In this document: positions 23,961 through 36,890 of the stretch, piece after piece | How positions within the stretch are numbered: the stretch's first letter is position 1 | Layout: the number at the start of each line of letters is the position of its first letter | DNA from: Ampullaceana balthica | Lineage: Eukaryota > Mollusca > Gastropoda > Lymnaeidae | Direction: 5' to 3' | Length of the DNA stretch: 64,000 nucleotides | Assembly: GCA_944989445.1 (NCBI GenBank) | Contig: CALYLW010000336.1 | Location: 244,246 to 308,245, forward strand | The notes under the pieces: generated by a model | Databases searched by the model: none | Seen by the model: the letters and a program-made list of their open reading frames with translations, nothing else | What the model was told of the DNA's origin: nothing | Translations under genes and position numbers: made by a program

Positions 23961-25468
23961 ACACAATTGAAAGCATTAAATCTCATAACCTTGAAAAAAG
24001 TTGAACTATTTATTTATTGATCACTTCAGTCCCGGCTTTTGAAAATAAATCAAGTCTAATTGGTCCGTAACGCCAATTTAAGGAATCTAGTGAGAGAACC
24101 CTCATGTGGAGATGCTGATCTTCCATCGAGCGCCTCTCTCGGCGGCGGACAAGGGAAAGCTCACACGAACTTGTGGTTAACTGGGACATACTGTACCGAG
24201 CCAATGCTATGGACATGAAGGAAGCAGAGGGATCCAAGAGGAATGCAATAGATCCGAACAAAAGCAGCTACATAGAGAGCGTTGAGGGGATTTCACCAAC
24301 TCCCCCTTTTTTTCTCTAGATATTTGCTAACGACATTGCCACGATATCATGTTAATAATATTCTTATAAAAACACCGACAACTACAACAAATTAAATGTC
24401 AATCCAAAGGATGGCGGGCAGGGGTGAAATTAGATTCCTAGGACTGGAGGACACTCTAGGCGGACTATGTTCTTGAAAGGACCGCAGACGTCGACGATGA
24501 TCGACTATTGCTCCACAAGGATGAAAAAGGAAAAAAGAAGGAGATAGACAACCAAGATTTACGTGTCGTTTAAAGAACTTTTGGGTGCTGTGTTCTTAGG
24601 GAAATACTTCAAAGTCAATAAGCCATAAATTTACATAAAGGACATGGAGCTAGTCACTAGCAGGTTTTCATTTTGTCTGAGATGTATCGACAGCTTATGT
24701 GTACAATTTTCAGATAAAAAAATCGAATCTTGGAAAATAGTGGAGGTCTTTAAAAACAGTTTTTGATGTCAGTAACCATGTTGCCAGTGTCCATGCTATA
24801 GGTAGATGTTATATATACAACCAAAGCGAAAACTGTAAAGACAGCTTGGCCATGCTTGTTCTTGTACCAACCAACATATGTAACGGGTATGTTGTTGGGA
24901 GGGGGAGAGAATGGCGTCTTACTCAAACTATGTTTGCTTAATAATTAAATTTTGTTTATCGATTAAATATGATATATAAGTATAAATTTATATCGAAACA
25001 CGAAATAAAATACTCTTGAATAATGTAAACTGGAATAAAGAAAATGTAAAATTATTTTTATTAACACTTTTTGAGCACACATTTAAATTAAGTTCTAGTC
25101 TCGATAAAACAATTAGAAACAATAAAAATTGCACATCCAAATTCTCATCTTTACATTACTAGGAAAATGTTTACACAGGCAATATTAACATAAAAAAAGA
25201 AACATAAAAAAGCCATCATTAACGTATCTACAAAAGTCAAAATGTAAAAATAAGTTAAAATCTATTCCAACTATAGATAACAATAAGAAGGTAATAACGT
25301 TTATGAAGAAAGATAGTTAAAACGGTAACAGTCGAAGGAGGTTTAAATGTAAGAACAAAGTGATTGGTTGCAATAAGAAGGGAAAGAGAGAAGAATTAAC
25401 AAGAGAAATAGATAATGCATTTACAAAGGGGAGTAAGCCATGTCTAAATCGAGATCCGCCGGAAGTTG
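23961..25468. other. Unassigned; no gene model
   Basis: 24080-24300 and 24400-24560 have higher GC and more CpG than their surroundings and read like worn coding or repeat sequence. No frame is open for long on either strand and I recognise no family. Confidence 0.35.
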
Positions 25469-28153
25469 TTATTTGACATGACCATCTGGTCAAATTAAAA
25501 ATATTTTGATGTAGATTTTACATAATATATTTTTAATTTGACTATGTTTAATATTCTTGCTTGTTCGTTTTTTTTCGTGGACGGAAACGAAATAAAAATT
25601 TATTCCGGAACGAAGATGCCGACGGCCGTTAAAAATATAGCCTCGCGTAACAGTAATGTTGTAGAAGGTAAAAAGTTTCGACGTACGGAAATACTCTCCG
25701 GAAAACGTGGAAGTCAATAGCATAAAATCACTCAAATTTCGGGAGTGGCCTTTTTTCTTATTATTTTTCTTTTTTAGCATATTGTAATATATAAATTTGA
25801 AAACAAAACAAAGACGAAGTAGGTAAATGGAATAGATCAACTCACCAGATCGACAACTTCGAGTTTTGTTATCAAAGTACTTGTCACTGCTACATGAACA
25901 CGTCCCACCAATACAATAAAGTGTGTCTTGGCAAAGGGATTTGTCTGTGCAAGGGTCTTTAAAAGCAAGCTCTAAAGTAAAATATTACGTAAATGAATAG
26001 TTAACAATTTAAATTTAAATCTAAATTGACATTATTTTCTTGTTCAAAATATTTAAATATACTTTTACACCCCAAGATAACGATAACTGGTTTTTATCTG
26101 TAAAAAACGAATCTTCAAGAAAAAAATAAAGATGTACGTTTTAAAAAGTAAAATATAAACATAGATGAGATACATACTTTTCAAACAATTCTCAGAAATA
26201 TTGCTGTAGTATTCTATAGAAAAACAGTTGCAGTGTCCACCAATACATGAAATGTTATTTTTACACTGTGTGTCAAATGTACAGCTCGATCCAAAGTCTA
26301 ATCCTGAAGAATATCAAAGACCATTAATGTGAATAAAAAAAACTACTTCATTTCGAGAGAGGGTGAAATAGTGCACCAACCATTGACAGGGCTATTAAAC
26401 AAAAAAAAAGATATTCTAAAGATAAAGAATTTAATAACGACGCTTAAAAAATTTATGTTGCTGTTAAAACAGTTCTCCCTTGTTATTACTTCTTTTGCTC
26501 AATGATTTGTAGATTTCTTTTTTTACACATTGTTTTATTCAGATAAAACTTTGAGATGATAGAATTAAAAAACACAACGAAAATTTAACAACAGATGATA
26601 TGAAATAAATCTAACCATAATAACTAAAGTACATATAAATCTATTTCCTGCTTACTTGTTTTACACGCGCTTTGAGTACTATCGTAAAATTGTGTAGAAT
26701 TACAGACGCATGTGTCACTGACGCAGGTGAAAATCTCTTTACACTGAGATGTCAATGAGCAAGGAGTCTGATAGTCGAACCCTTGAGAAAATCAAAATAT
26801 TTTCCAATTTAATTTTAATCAACGTTTTAAAAAAACTGAAGCGTCTTTTTAAATAAACTAATAATATTTACATTTAAATTTTTTTCTCTTTGCTTTAATT
26901 TTTAAAAAATCTGAATTGACTCACTTGTTTGACAAGTAACATTGAAGAATTGGTCAGGAGTACAGTTGCATTTACCATCAATACAACTCATGGTCAGATT
27001 ACATTGAGGGTCAGATGTGCAAATCCCACCAAAATTTAGCCCTTTAAAATATAAATTATCTTTATTTTTTTAAAAGAAAATATTATATAAAAGTTACTGA
27101 TTATAAACACGGCATTTTCATTATACAGTTGAATCATTTTAATAAAACAACATAATTATTTTTGTCATATATTTATTTCAGGTAACTTCATACAAATACT
27201 TGTACAGTTTATTTCATTTTCAATACATTGTTCTCTTTGTTTTTTCTCGTTAATTCAAGATACGGTCAAAAATAAATAAGTATTTGTTAAATATTGTCAC
27301 TAATCACCACTCGACTGACTGACTGACTGAAGCCGTAACGCTCGAAAATAAATGAGATTATATTAGGTTTGACATTATAGTTTCATCATGCTGATAATTA
27401 TAAGTGACGTTTAGATATATACGTAGCCACGCTTTAAACGTTCGTGCACATGTTCGATCAAGTGCGAAGAAACTCCAATATCTAGTTTATGATTTGCTGA
27501 CGTCGGTTTTGGTCAGATCAATGCTTAGAAAACCCAAAACATTACAGAAGTTAAAATTAAGATAATAATGCGGAAATAACACCATTACGACAAATATTTT
27601 TTTTAAACAATTTCGGTTAATAAATTTTAAACGGTGAGGACCCAGGGGTCTGTAAATGTGAATTTCACTCTCAACATTTCAAGCCATATTACATAATACA
27701 TTTTATATTACGTTAACTTTCTTCATAAATCATTGTTACATATTATACATATCTTATATATATATATATATATATATTGTATAACAAAATGTATGTTAAA
27801 ACCTATATAAATATTAATTTACATAAAAAAATAAAAATTGGAAAAAGTATTAAAAAATTAATGAGATGTAACAAATTTATTGGTGTGTTTCAAACCAATG
27901 GGCGTGGCTTTCCATTAACCAATTGCACAGTGCCTGGTCAAAATAACACCGAAATGTGTCAAAATATCTGGAAGTATACATTATGTCCTTCAAAATTAAC
28001 TGCTATGATACACATCCCCTTTTCCCATCAATTCCAGCCCCAAGAAATATTGGAATCCAGAAAATAAGGTACGTGATTGTGTTTTTAGCTCTATGGTCAA
28101 TACTGCAATACTATTGAAAAACCGGTGAACGATATTGTTAAACATTAGATGAG

Positions 28154-28249
<96 letters not shown>

Positions 28250-31200
28250 TAGATAGATAGATAGAGAGAGAGAGAGATTTGTAAAAAAAGAGACATTCTT
28301 AACAAGCAATGGGTGAATGCTTTATAGTTTTTTAAGTCTTTATAAGACACGTCAGTAAATGACCATATTGCACCAGTTACACGTGTTACATTTACCAGTA
28401 CAAATATAACTGGCATGTGTCACTCATCAAGTGTAATGGGCCTGAACCCGGGGAGGACAAAGCAATTTCACACTACCACAGTTGTCATCACGCTCATCAC
28501 GATGTGCTTTAAGTGCATCTGAGAAATACTTGTGATACCGATTGAAGTGTCTACGCGTAATAGTTATAAATATGGTTATATGAAAGGTATACACTGAAGG
28601 TTATTTCCAAGAAAGTTATACATTAAATATATGATTTGAGAGGATTAGGATATTTTAGCTAATTGTTCTCCGAATATAGCTGAGAGTTTTCCTAACATTT
28701 ACCATTAACATATACGCAATATGTCAAATGACTATTGCTAAAAACTCCAACGCTGACTTGGAGAGGACATGAGCGCCGCCAGGTCTACCAAGCCCCAAGA
28801 AAATTATAATGGAAACATTAGAACACTCTACGACCACGCGGTCATGGGGTGGGGGGGGGGTGATGCAAATTACACATTTCACTCTGGTAGTTTGTACATG
28901 AATCCTTTGCTGCTGTTATTAAGTTTTATCAAGTATTTCAAATATAGACATGCAAATACTGCAGACCTATTGCGAAGTCTATAATTGCAGAAGTTAATTA
29001 AATTTTTATAGATTTAGATTTATTCCTAGTCTCCATGAAAGTAAGTAATATTACAATATTTCATATGATTTCACTCTATATAAAATGAACAAAAAAACTT
29101 TTTTTTAAAAGATGAGGCCCAGCTGCAGTGAGGAATGTAGAATCTCGCATGAATAAGCAGAAAAGAATTATTTAGTCACAAACTAAGTAGTCACACAGGG
29201 GGACTCAAAACTCTAAGTTGTATTGATATTTAGTGTGATCGATTGTGGGATTTAATGTGAGATATAAAATTTGATCAACTAACACAAAATTTCTGAGTCC
29301 CCTGTCTGACTACTTTGTTTGTGATTAAAAAATTATTTTCTGCTTTTTCATGCGAGATTTACATTCCTCACTGCAGCTGGGCCTCATCTTTTTAAAAAAG
29401 TTTTTTTTGGTTCATTTTATTTTCTATTTTTACGCATTAAAAAAATTGTTGTAAAACTTAATTTCATTCATGAAGTCCTGCTAAATGTCCTGTTAGCCAA
29501 GTTCACCTAGAAACGAAATTTGTGAGCAAAATTTTGAAATTTTCTATAGATATAAACTTACACTTTCTTAACTCCTTTCTATATGTGCGCTGATCCACTT
29601 AGCAGTAAAAATATATTTTCACAACACATGGAATGATTTTCTATACACACTACACATGTCATACACACAACACGACTATGCATCACGGAAAGTGTGTCAT
29701 TTTTTACTTTTTTTTATTCCGCCCGACCGACTGCCTGCGAACCCAAGAGATGACGGTGAAGTTAATATAAGGGATTGAATTAACCCCGTAAAAACAACGT
29801 TTTTGACTATAAATCCTTTATATATGAGACATAACTAAAAAGTATTTATCATGCTTAAACGCGACAGACATTTACAGACTGAGATTGCCTTCAATACCCT
29901 TTGTTGTAAAACGGAAAAAAGTTTTGGTCACGGATGGTTGAACTTAACTCAGCGTGACGCGTAAAATGTCAACAAAAGCTGGCTGCTACATATCGAGATA
30001 AACTAAAAATGCATTAATTTAATTACAGTACATTCGATCAATCTGAAAATTTAATAGCTTTATCCTCCCTACAAGTCAAACCTACTGTGAAAATTTCAGC
30101 TCTCTAGCAAGTCAGAAAACGTGTTTACGAGCGTTTTGAAAAAGTTGACAAAACCGGAAGCAGTGAATCCGGAATCCTTCACGAGTTAATAGGATAGGGG
30201 CCTCAAAAACCAGACCACGCGAGTAACAACAAAAGCATACATATAGACCTGCAGTCTTTCAAAAAATTAATTTAATCTATTTAAATAACTATATAATTAA
30301 TATAAAAAAGTTATTTCTTTGGATGTTGATTTATAATTAAAATGACAATAATGGAATTTACAAGATTAACCTTTACAGGTATTTGTTTGGATAAAATCTG
30401 ATTTTAAAAAAAACAACAACACATTGTAGACACTTTTGCTTACCATTGGTAGAGAGAGAACTTCGGCGATGACGGACGTACAAGTCCTCGTTTACCTTCA
30501 AGATTGAAATGACCCATATATTCATTTCATTAAGACGACTTCTTAGTAAATTAAAAAAAAATTGATATGTTGATATGCGTGAAGATTAATGTCACAATAT
30601 TACATTGAAATTAATTATTTTCAAAACCTTAAAAGATCATCATTTACTTTCTTTACATGTCATCAAAAAGCTGACCTCATGTGGCCCATAGTTTTACCAT
30701 GTAGATATACAGAATGCAAAATAAAGAGAACAGTAGATTCTAGAAAGCACGATCTGAAAAATTGATTATGGGGTAGTGTATTATCAATGATAAACTATTC
30801 ATGTGGATGCCTGTAAAAGAAAAAAAAAGTAGCAAAGACGTATCTCAATTCGCGGGACATCTTCGCTGAATTGGTTTAAGTCTCTTTTAGATGTCGCAGT
30901 TAACAGTCAGAATGATTTTTTTTTATTGATACATTACTTATTAGTCGATGATAAGATTTAGTTGAGAAAGTCTTGCATTTCTAAAACAATTTAGATATGG
31001 GAATATACCATACTTTAAATGGTTATTGAAAGGGCTTTACAGACAAATCTTTAAATTGCTATTCAGTCTTTACGATAAGGCATCGAGATCCATAATATAT
31101 CATTTACTCGTTCCGTTATTTCATTGGCAAACATTGTAAAGGCTATATCAAAGAGCTATATCATAGATTTACAATTTATCATAAAGCTTTTTTTAAAAAA

Positions 31201-31762
31201 AAAGTTAATTTAATAGATAACTACAATTTAAAAGTTATCATACCGCTGCAATCAGTTGTTTGTATAAAGTAAACATAATTTTATAGAAATTTTACAGAGT
31301 TGCTTTAGGATCGCCTTACAGGATTTATTTAGTTTTAAAAATTCATGATTAATTAAAATTTCGGTAAATAAAATGATTTAAAATGATTTTCCCTTCAACT
31401 CGTAAAATATAAGGCCATTAATGCCTACTAATTTCGAATATAAAATCTGAAATACATAAAACATTTTTTTGAAAAGAACTTTTTGCGTCTTTTACACTTT
31501 TACTACCATAGTCTACCATAATATCATAACAATAATTTGAACTTTCGACTTGTGTTGACATTGTTAATTTCAAATTTGATGGTCCAAGATCTATTTTAAG
31601 CGTCTTTACAAATAAAAATTATTTTTGGTACATTTATTTAGAAAACTAACTAAAATTATAAATTTAAACATTCCCCACAAAAAATTAGACTGATAATAAA
31701 AGTTTAAAAAATAAACATACTTCGGTAAAACAAAGGAAACAAACTGAAATGACTAACCGCAT
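25469..31762 (-). CDS. Secreted four-module EB-like cysteine-rich protein (7 exons)
   Basis: Exons in order: 31762-31721, 30495-30444, 27041-26925, 26781-26656, 26303-26178, 25971-25846 and 25485-25469. All introns are GT-AG and every junction keeps frame, giving about 201 residues. Exon 1 starts at ATG 31762 and encodes a signal-peptide-like MRLVISVCFLCFTE. Exons 3-6 each encode one cysteine module with phase-1 borders. The core spacing is CTSDPQC...MSCIDGKCNC, SQC...FTCVSDTCVC, TQC...ISCIGGHCNC, SLC...LYCIGGTCSC, as in EB modules. Three of these exons are exactly 126 bp and the first is 117 bp, which indicates growth by exon duplication. The tiny last exon (DGHVK, stop) and exon 2 are the least certain parts. 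No transmembrane segment is seen, so the product should be secreted. Its role is unknown. Confidence 0.8.
28157..28281. repeat. (GA)n microsatellite
   Basis: A nearly pure GA run with a short GATA patch, in intron 2 of the EB-module gene. Confidence 0.95.
29081..29419. mobile_element. Palindromic MITE
   Basis: The ends are inverted copies: TAAAATGAAC, then an A/T run, then GATGAGGCCCAGCTGCAGTG and AGGAATGTA. Inner arms (TAGTCACAAACTAAGTAGTC) also pair. A partial second copy lies at 47167-47280. It sits in intron 2 of the EB-module gene. Superfamily unknown. Confidence 0.8.
29640..29795. repeat. Dispersed repeat shared with 9930-10120
   Basis: Shares the GTCATTTTTTACTTTT and GAAGTTAATATAAGGG blocks with the copy near 10 kb. 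Confidence 0.55.
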
Positions 31763-33845
31763 TAACTATAAAAAGTTCCAGCAGAAAAATAACCAAGAGG
31801 GCTCTCAACTGCATTCTGATATTATTTTTGAAGAAACACTACACAACTTTTTATCAGGTAAACTCCTTCCTCTCTCCTTAGTCAGAGCAAAGGAATGTAA
31901 CCATGTAGATGTGCCTAGTCCAGATATACGCCTAAAAAATATTTGAAAACCTTGACATGGGGTAAACATTATTCATACGATACTAAGCTGTGAAACTTGA
32001 CCACGCTTGAGTGATTTCACAAGTGCCCGTTTCTTCACATAACACAAGGAAGTAATCCATGTTTTGAAAGGGTTGATTTTAATCCAACAGTACAATCTTT
32101 CATATATATTATAATATATATATTAAGTCTTTATATTTCAATAAGGCATGTTATTAAAACCTATATATTCAAACACGAAAGAAGGAATTGACATTAGATA
32201 GACTGACTTAGATATATCATTATTATTCATTATCAACACAACAATAAGATGTTTGTTTTCATAGATTAGTATAGGCATGTATATAGCTAAAAGTAAAAGT
32301 ATTCTGCCCTGTATTCATCGATGTTCATACAAAAGGATATTATTTGGCCATTCGTCTAGATACTGCCGGGGATTGCTTTAAATAATTATTATTTGAACTG
32401 ACACAAAACCAAACTTTAAAATCTTTAAACTTTGTTAGGTGCTCTTGAATGCAAAGAATGAAAACTGTATTATGTTATCCGTCTAATAATATTTTTCTTC
32501 CATGAATAATATCTTCGGTGTAATTGAAAATCATTTAGCTTTAATTAATTTATAATGGCAACACATTTGGCTATTTGACCAATGTATTTTGCAATTTAAC
32601 CACAGCTTACCACCGTTTAGATATCGGTGGTGATAATTCATGTTCAAAATGGTGGAACCTAAATTTCTCTGCGGTCTATAAAATAAAATAATAAACATGC
32701 GCTGGAGAAATTTACAACGCACAATTGAAATATGAGGAGTAGTCGCTTCGGGTAGAGGCTCGTTAACCTTGGCTGGTAATTCATCTACGAAAAGGAAATT
32801 CAAACCTCCGCTACCTTGCGGCTACATCCACTACTCGGGAAAGGCTAAGGGAGTAAACCCTGACAGAAAAACAGGAATTGGAACAGCTACAGACGGTCAA
32901 TACATAAAATTATGTACATTCCGGCAGCTCCTGCGACGCAAATGGCGCCAAGCTGCATCGACGCAAGTCGTTCCCTTGGTTACACCATTGACGTGGAGAG
33001 GGGGATATGCTGTATGGGCAGCAGCTAATTCTCCATAATACCCGTCAAGGCTTGCATCAGCTCTAGAGAGGACACTCCAGCGTCTCAAAATGCCCTGCAC
33101 CAAGTAGGATGAATTCATGCTTTGGTATAAATATTTGCAATCTTTGAAATGGAACTGACTTTAATTGCGTTTTTAAATTCTTTTTTGTTATTCTTTCGAC
33201 AGTAAAATTTATCTATCAGTTACATTACACAATGTTCGACTGTAAAATTTGGGCCATATTATTGATTCATAATTTCGAAGTCCTCTATGTCCATCAAGCA
33301 CAAGCGTCCGCCTCACCCACTCCTAAATGAAAACCTTTTTCTTTTTTTTAACCTTGTCAAAAAGTGATAGAGTAAAATAACAGAACAATGCCTAAACATT
33401 TTCATTAGTAGTCTACCATTGTGAACCTCATTCATCTATACTCAGTATGCCGCCATCTCGTGTATTGATAACAATGGCGGATTAAGGGGGGTTCTGATTG
33501 GGCTAAAGTCAAGGGCCCCCAATGATTTAAGGGCCCAAAACTTATTATATTGTATAATAAAGGTGGCTGAATCAGGCCCAAGGCGGAATTGCATCCAGGG
33601 GCCCCATGCAATCTTGATATGCCGCTGATTGATACGTCATCAAATGACTTGGTACGCCATTACCGAGACCTCTGAGTAATTCAGACAAATATAAGATTAT
33701 TTTTTTAAAGTACAGACTTTGTTTTGACACACACTGTTCTTTTATGGCTTTAGGTCCATTGTGCACGGACACTAATTTCTGGAATAGATCCAATGGAAAA
33801 AATTCAATCATTAATTGCAAATGGCAACTTTATGACCATACCATG
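31763..33845. other. No gene model; one higher-GC segment
   Basis: Upstream of the EB-module gene, so its promoter should lie near 31763-32100, but I see no clear core element. 32740-33110 is richer in GC (GGAAAGGCTAAGGGAGTAAA, CAGCTCCTGCGACGCAAATG) with no long frame. It may be the 5' leader of a retroelement. 33480-33610 has GGGCCC repeat debris. Confidence 0.4.
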
Positions 33846-34530
33846 AGCCCGTTTAGAGAAGGGATGGCCTCTACGGGGCTCGTCGAACGAGTAGGGTCGC
33901 TGACCTGACCGCGCCCCGAAACCGACAACTCCTGGCAGGCAATGCCGAAGTCCGATATGTTAGGTGTTAGGTGCTAGTCACTTATGATTACAGTCGCTGT
34001 ACAGATCTTATGCAAACCATCTAGATGCAATGCCGATGATGAAAATAAAGTACCCGTTGAGGCTTGGATTACTCCGAAGCGACCGTTTCGTCCCCCTCAT
34101 TTTTACTAGCAACGCCACTTAGCGGTACCGGTTTAGGACAAGGAGCGCAAGTATGGATTAGCAAAAGGAACCGCGAAGAACACAGCGAACGCCAGCTCTG
34201 AGGAAACCTTCCAGTGGGGGTCGCACCCTAGGTAGGTCATTGATGATCCCCCGCCTAGCGGCGGTCCTAACCATTGAGACTCTAGGTGGCGCCAAAGTAG
34301 TAGCGGGTCCTAGTAGGGAATTCCACCCCTCCTTGTGAGGTCCATTTAGTGGGATGCATTTTCGACTTTCTGTCCTGGATGCCCAGGTGCCTGCTTCAGA
34401 AGCGACCGCTCCCGGTGGCCGGGGGGGGGGTTCTCAGCTGTTACGTCCCTTTGGGGGCCAGATAGCGGAGAGGGTCTTCCGGGAAGACCCATGAAGAGCA
34501 CTAGGCTCGGGGCTACTGATTTTCTTCCAC
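33846..34530. other. GC-rich island, unclassified
   Basis: About 680 bp of markedly higher GC inside AT-rich DNA, with sharp edges and many CpGs (GCTCGTCGAACGAGTAGGG, CCTAGCGGCGGTCCTAACC). No frame is open beyond a few dozen codons. It could be the leader or promoter of a retroelement, or an imported fragment. I cannot name it. Confidence 0.5.
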
Positions 34531-34754
34531 ATGTAGGTTATTGATTTATAATAAAGTTTTACATTTGTTTCATTTTGCCATACACTCAGGCATCATGTGT
34601 ATTTGAGCTTGTTATATTGTCTAATCTTATATTTATCTTAATTCTTTTAACAAGTTCAAAAGCGTGCAAATAAATACTAATATTCCAAGGGGAAATGCTG
34701 AAAATTCACTTTTAAATCTAAAAATACAATCTTTCAAACATTCAGGATTTTCAA

Positions 34755-35055
34755 TAGAATATTTGTCAATAAATATTTGTTTTTAAAGAAACACCAACCA
34801 CGCTTACAGAAATCAGTTCCAATATTTGTGTTTAAACAACACCAAACAGGCTTACAGCAATCGGTATAATATTTGTGTTTAAAGAAACGCCAACAAGGCT
34901 TACAGCAATCGGTATAATATTTGTGTTTAAAGAAACGCCAACCAGGCTTACAGCAATCGGTATAATATTTGTGTTTAAAGAAACGCCAACCAGGCTAACA
35001 GCATTTGGTGTAATATTTGTGTTTAAAGAAACGCCAACCACACTTACAGCACTCT
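34755..35055. repeat. 48-bp minisatellite, about 6 copies
   Basis: The unit AATATTTGTGTTTAAAGAAA plus CGCCAACCAGGCTTACAGCA recurs every 48 bp and degrades toward the left. On the minus strand each unit reads as a 16-residue CCKPGWRFFKHKYYTD peptide. The array follows an acceptor-like TTTAATTTAAAG and a short MSACPIDTECC frame but is closed by a stop in the first unit. Confidence 0.85.
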
Positions 35056-36295
35056 GTATCAATAGGACAAGCAGACATTTCCTTTAAATTAAAATAAAAT
35101 TATAATCAGATTCCTAATTTTTTAAAACAAGCACATTTCTTACATAAGTTCAAATATTTTATATCACAAGTACATAATTCTAGGTTGGACGTAACCTATA
35201 TATGTTAATTATTAAATTTATCATTCTAATATTTCAGGGACGCGCGATGTCTGGATCTCATTTATGGCGGGTTTTTTTCATAACTCAGTACAAGGATATT
35301 CTTTGTTTTAAGCTATTCCGAAGTATAGTACTATTTAAAAAACAAAGGATTGCCATTGTCACAAGAGAATGAGTTGGCGTGATCAGCCATACAAAATATG
35401 CATGGTTTGGTAATTATAGTAAGATTGCCTATTTCAAGTTCGTCAAAATTGGGTCTTTCCACCAATTTGAGTGATGTTTACAAAAACTTCAATATTTTAT
35501 ATAACAAGTACGGAATTCTGAACGTTATTCTTTAATTAACGGTCAATGTTTGCGGTGAAAACATTCCAAGATCAAACAGTAGCATGTAAGTATGCACGTT
35601 GAAGCTTTGATTTCAACTGAGATGGTGTTATGTGCACTGCGCACCGTTATAAATAGACGCACATTGACAATAAATAGAGGAAGATAAATAGAAGAGTCCT
35701 GAAAAATATCCTGAAATGAATCTTTATTATAAACAAACTCTAATTGGTAAATACGATTCAAAACCTAATGCAGGTAGGCAAATTTTCTATACATGGCCTT
35801 AAGTATAAATTATTTAACTATTAGCGTGGTTTATACATAGCTTCGTGTAATACTTTATTTATGCTGAGTTAGAGTGGTAATTTTACATAAAGTATTGGGG
35901 AAAAATGATTTCAGAGCCATTAACCAGGAAGTTCTTTAGTAGCGAATGTGTGTATTGTATTCAAAGAAATCAACCCTTCATGTACTATATTTATTCCAGA
36001 GGTAGTTAAATAATCCGTTCACAACTTCAGAGAGTAACTATAAGTAATAAAATAAAGTCTTTGAGACATTTTATAGAAAGAAGTAAACTTATCTCTTAGA
36101 GATAGCTTCAGATTTCAAGGATGATAATAAAAGGCAATAGTAATAATAATAATAATTAATAATAAATAATAATATTATTAATAATTAAAATAATAGTTAT
36201 AAAATAAAAAAGTAACAATAAAAATAGTAATAACAATAATGAAACTAATAGTTATAATAAAACAAGTAATATTAAAAGGAATTATAAGCCTAATC
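35056..36295. other. No gene seen
   Basis: AT-rich; (TAA)n-type low complexity at 36137-36280. Confidence 0.5.
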
Positions 36296-36890
36296 TTTCT
36301 TATCTGTTACAGCCACTTTTTCTATACTTAAGATTATTGCATCCTTCGCTTATACATCAATTAAGTTTAGTATTACATTTTTATTAGAGCTTTAAATGCT
36401 GATAGTGATGTGGCTTTCCCGGCAACCCTTTCCACGTCAGATTCAAGACGAGAAGAACGAGAATTTTTGTTTTTTCCTGTAAGTATAGAGCAAAGTGTTT
36501 TTATCTCTGTGTCTATCTGAGGTTGTATTATATTATTATTGTGTTCTATTTCCAAGTTAGAATTAATTGCCATATGAATTATCACTAATATGCTCTTCGT
36601 TCTTTTATCCTCTAGTGTTTCTAGGTTTACTGATTTAACTAATGGTGTTACTCTTGTCAATTTTGAGTATTCTCCAGCAATGAATGAATGGCAGATCTTT
36701 TTTGAGTTTGTTCAAGTTAATTTATGTTTTCTTTGGTGGATGGGTCCCATACAGCAGATGATTATTCTAGTACATGTCTCACCAAAGTAAGGTAGCATTT
36801 TAGTTTTATATTCTTTTTACACCTGTAAACGTTTTTCTTTTATAAACCCAAAGGTTTTTGTGTGGTTTTTAAATTATTTCATTGACGTAA
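36296..36890 (-). mobile_element. CR1-like LINE 3' fragment
   Basis: On the minus strand TRVTPLVKSVNLETLEDKRT and AINSNLEIEHNNNIIQP parallel residues near 1640-1760 of the first LINE. The 3' block and a short TTATC-type tail end it at 36296. Several frameshifts are present. Confidence 0.85.

Noticed and set aside
23206..24020. Two long plus frames (about 254 and 235 codons) of a repeated 21-residue peptide
   Set aside because: An exact 63-bp tandem repeat keeps several frames open by arithmetic. No start context, splice site or domain supports translation.
27777..28067. A 96-codon plus frame
   Set aside because: No domain, no splice context, and antisense in an intron of the EB-module gene.
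32531..33118. Short opposing frames of 73-90 codons
   Set aside because: No recognisable domain; the segment looks like retroelement leader or repeat sequence, but I could not prove it.
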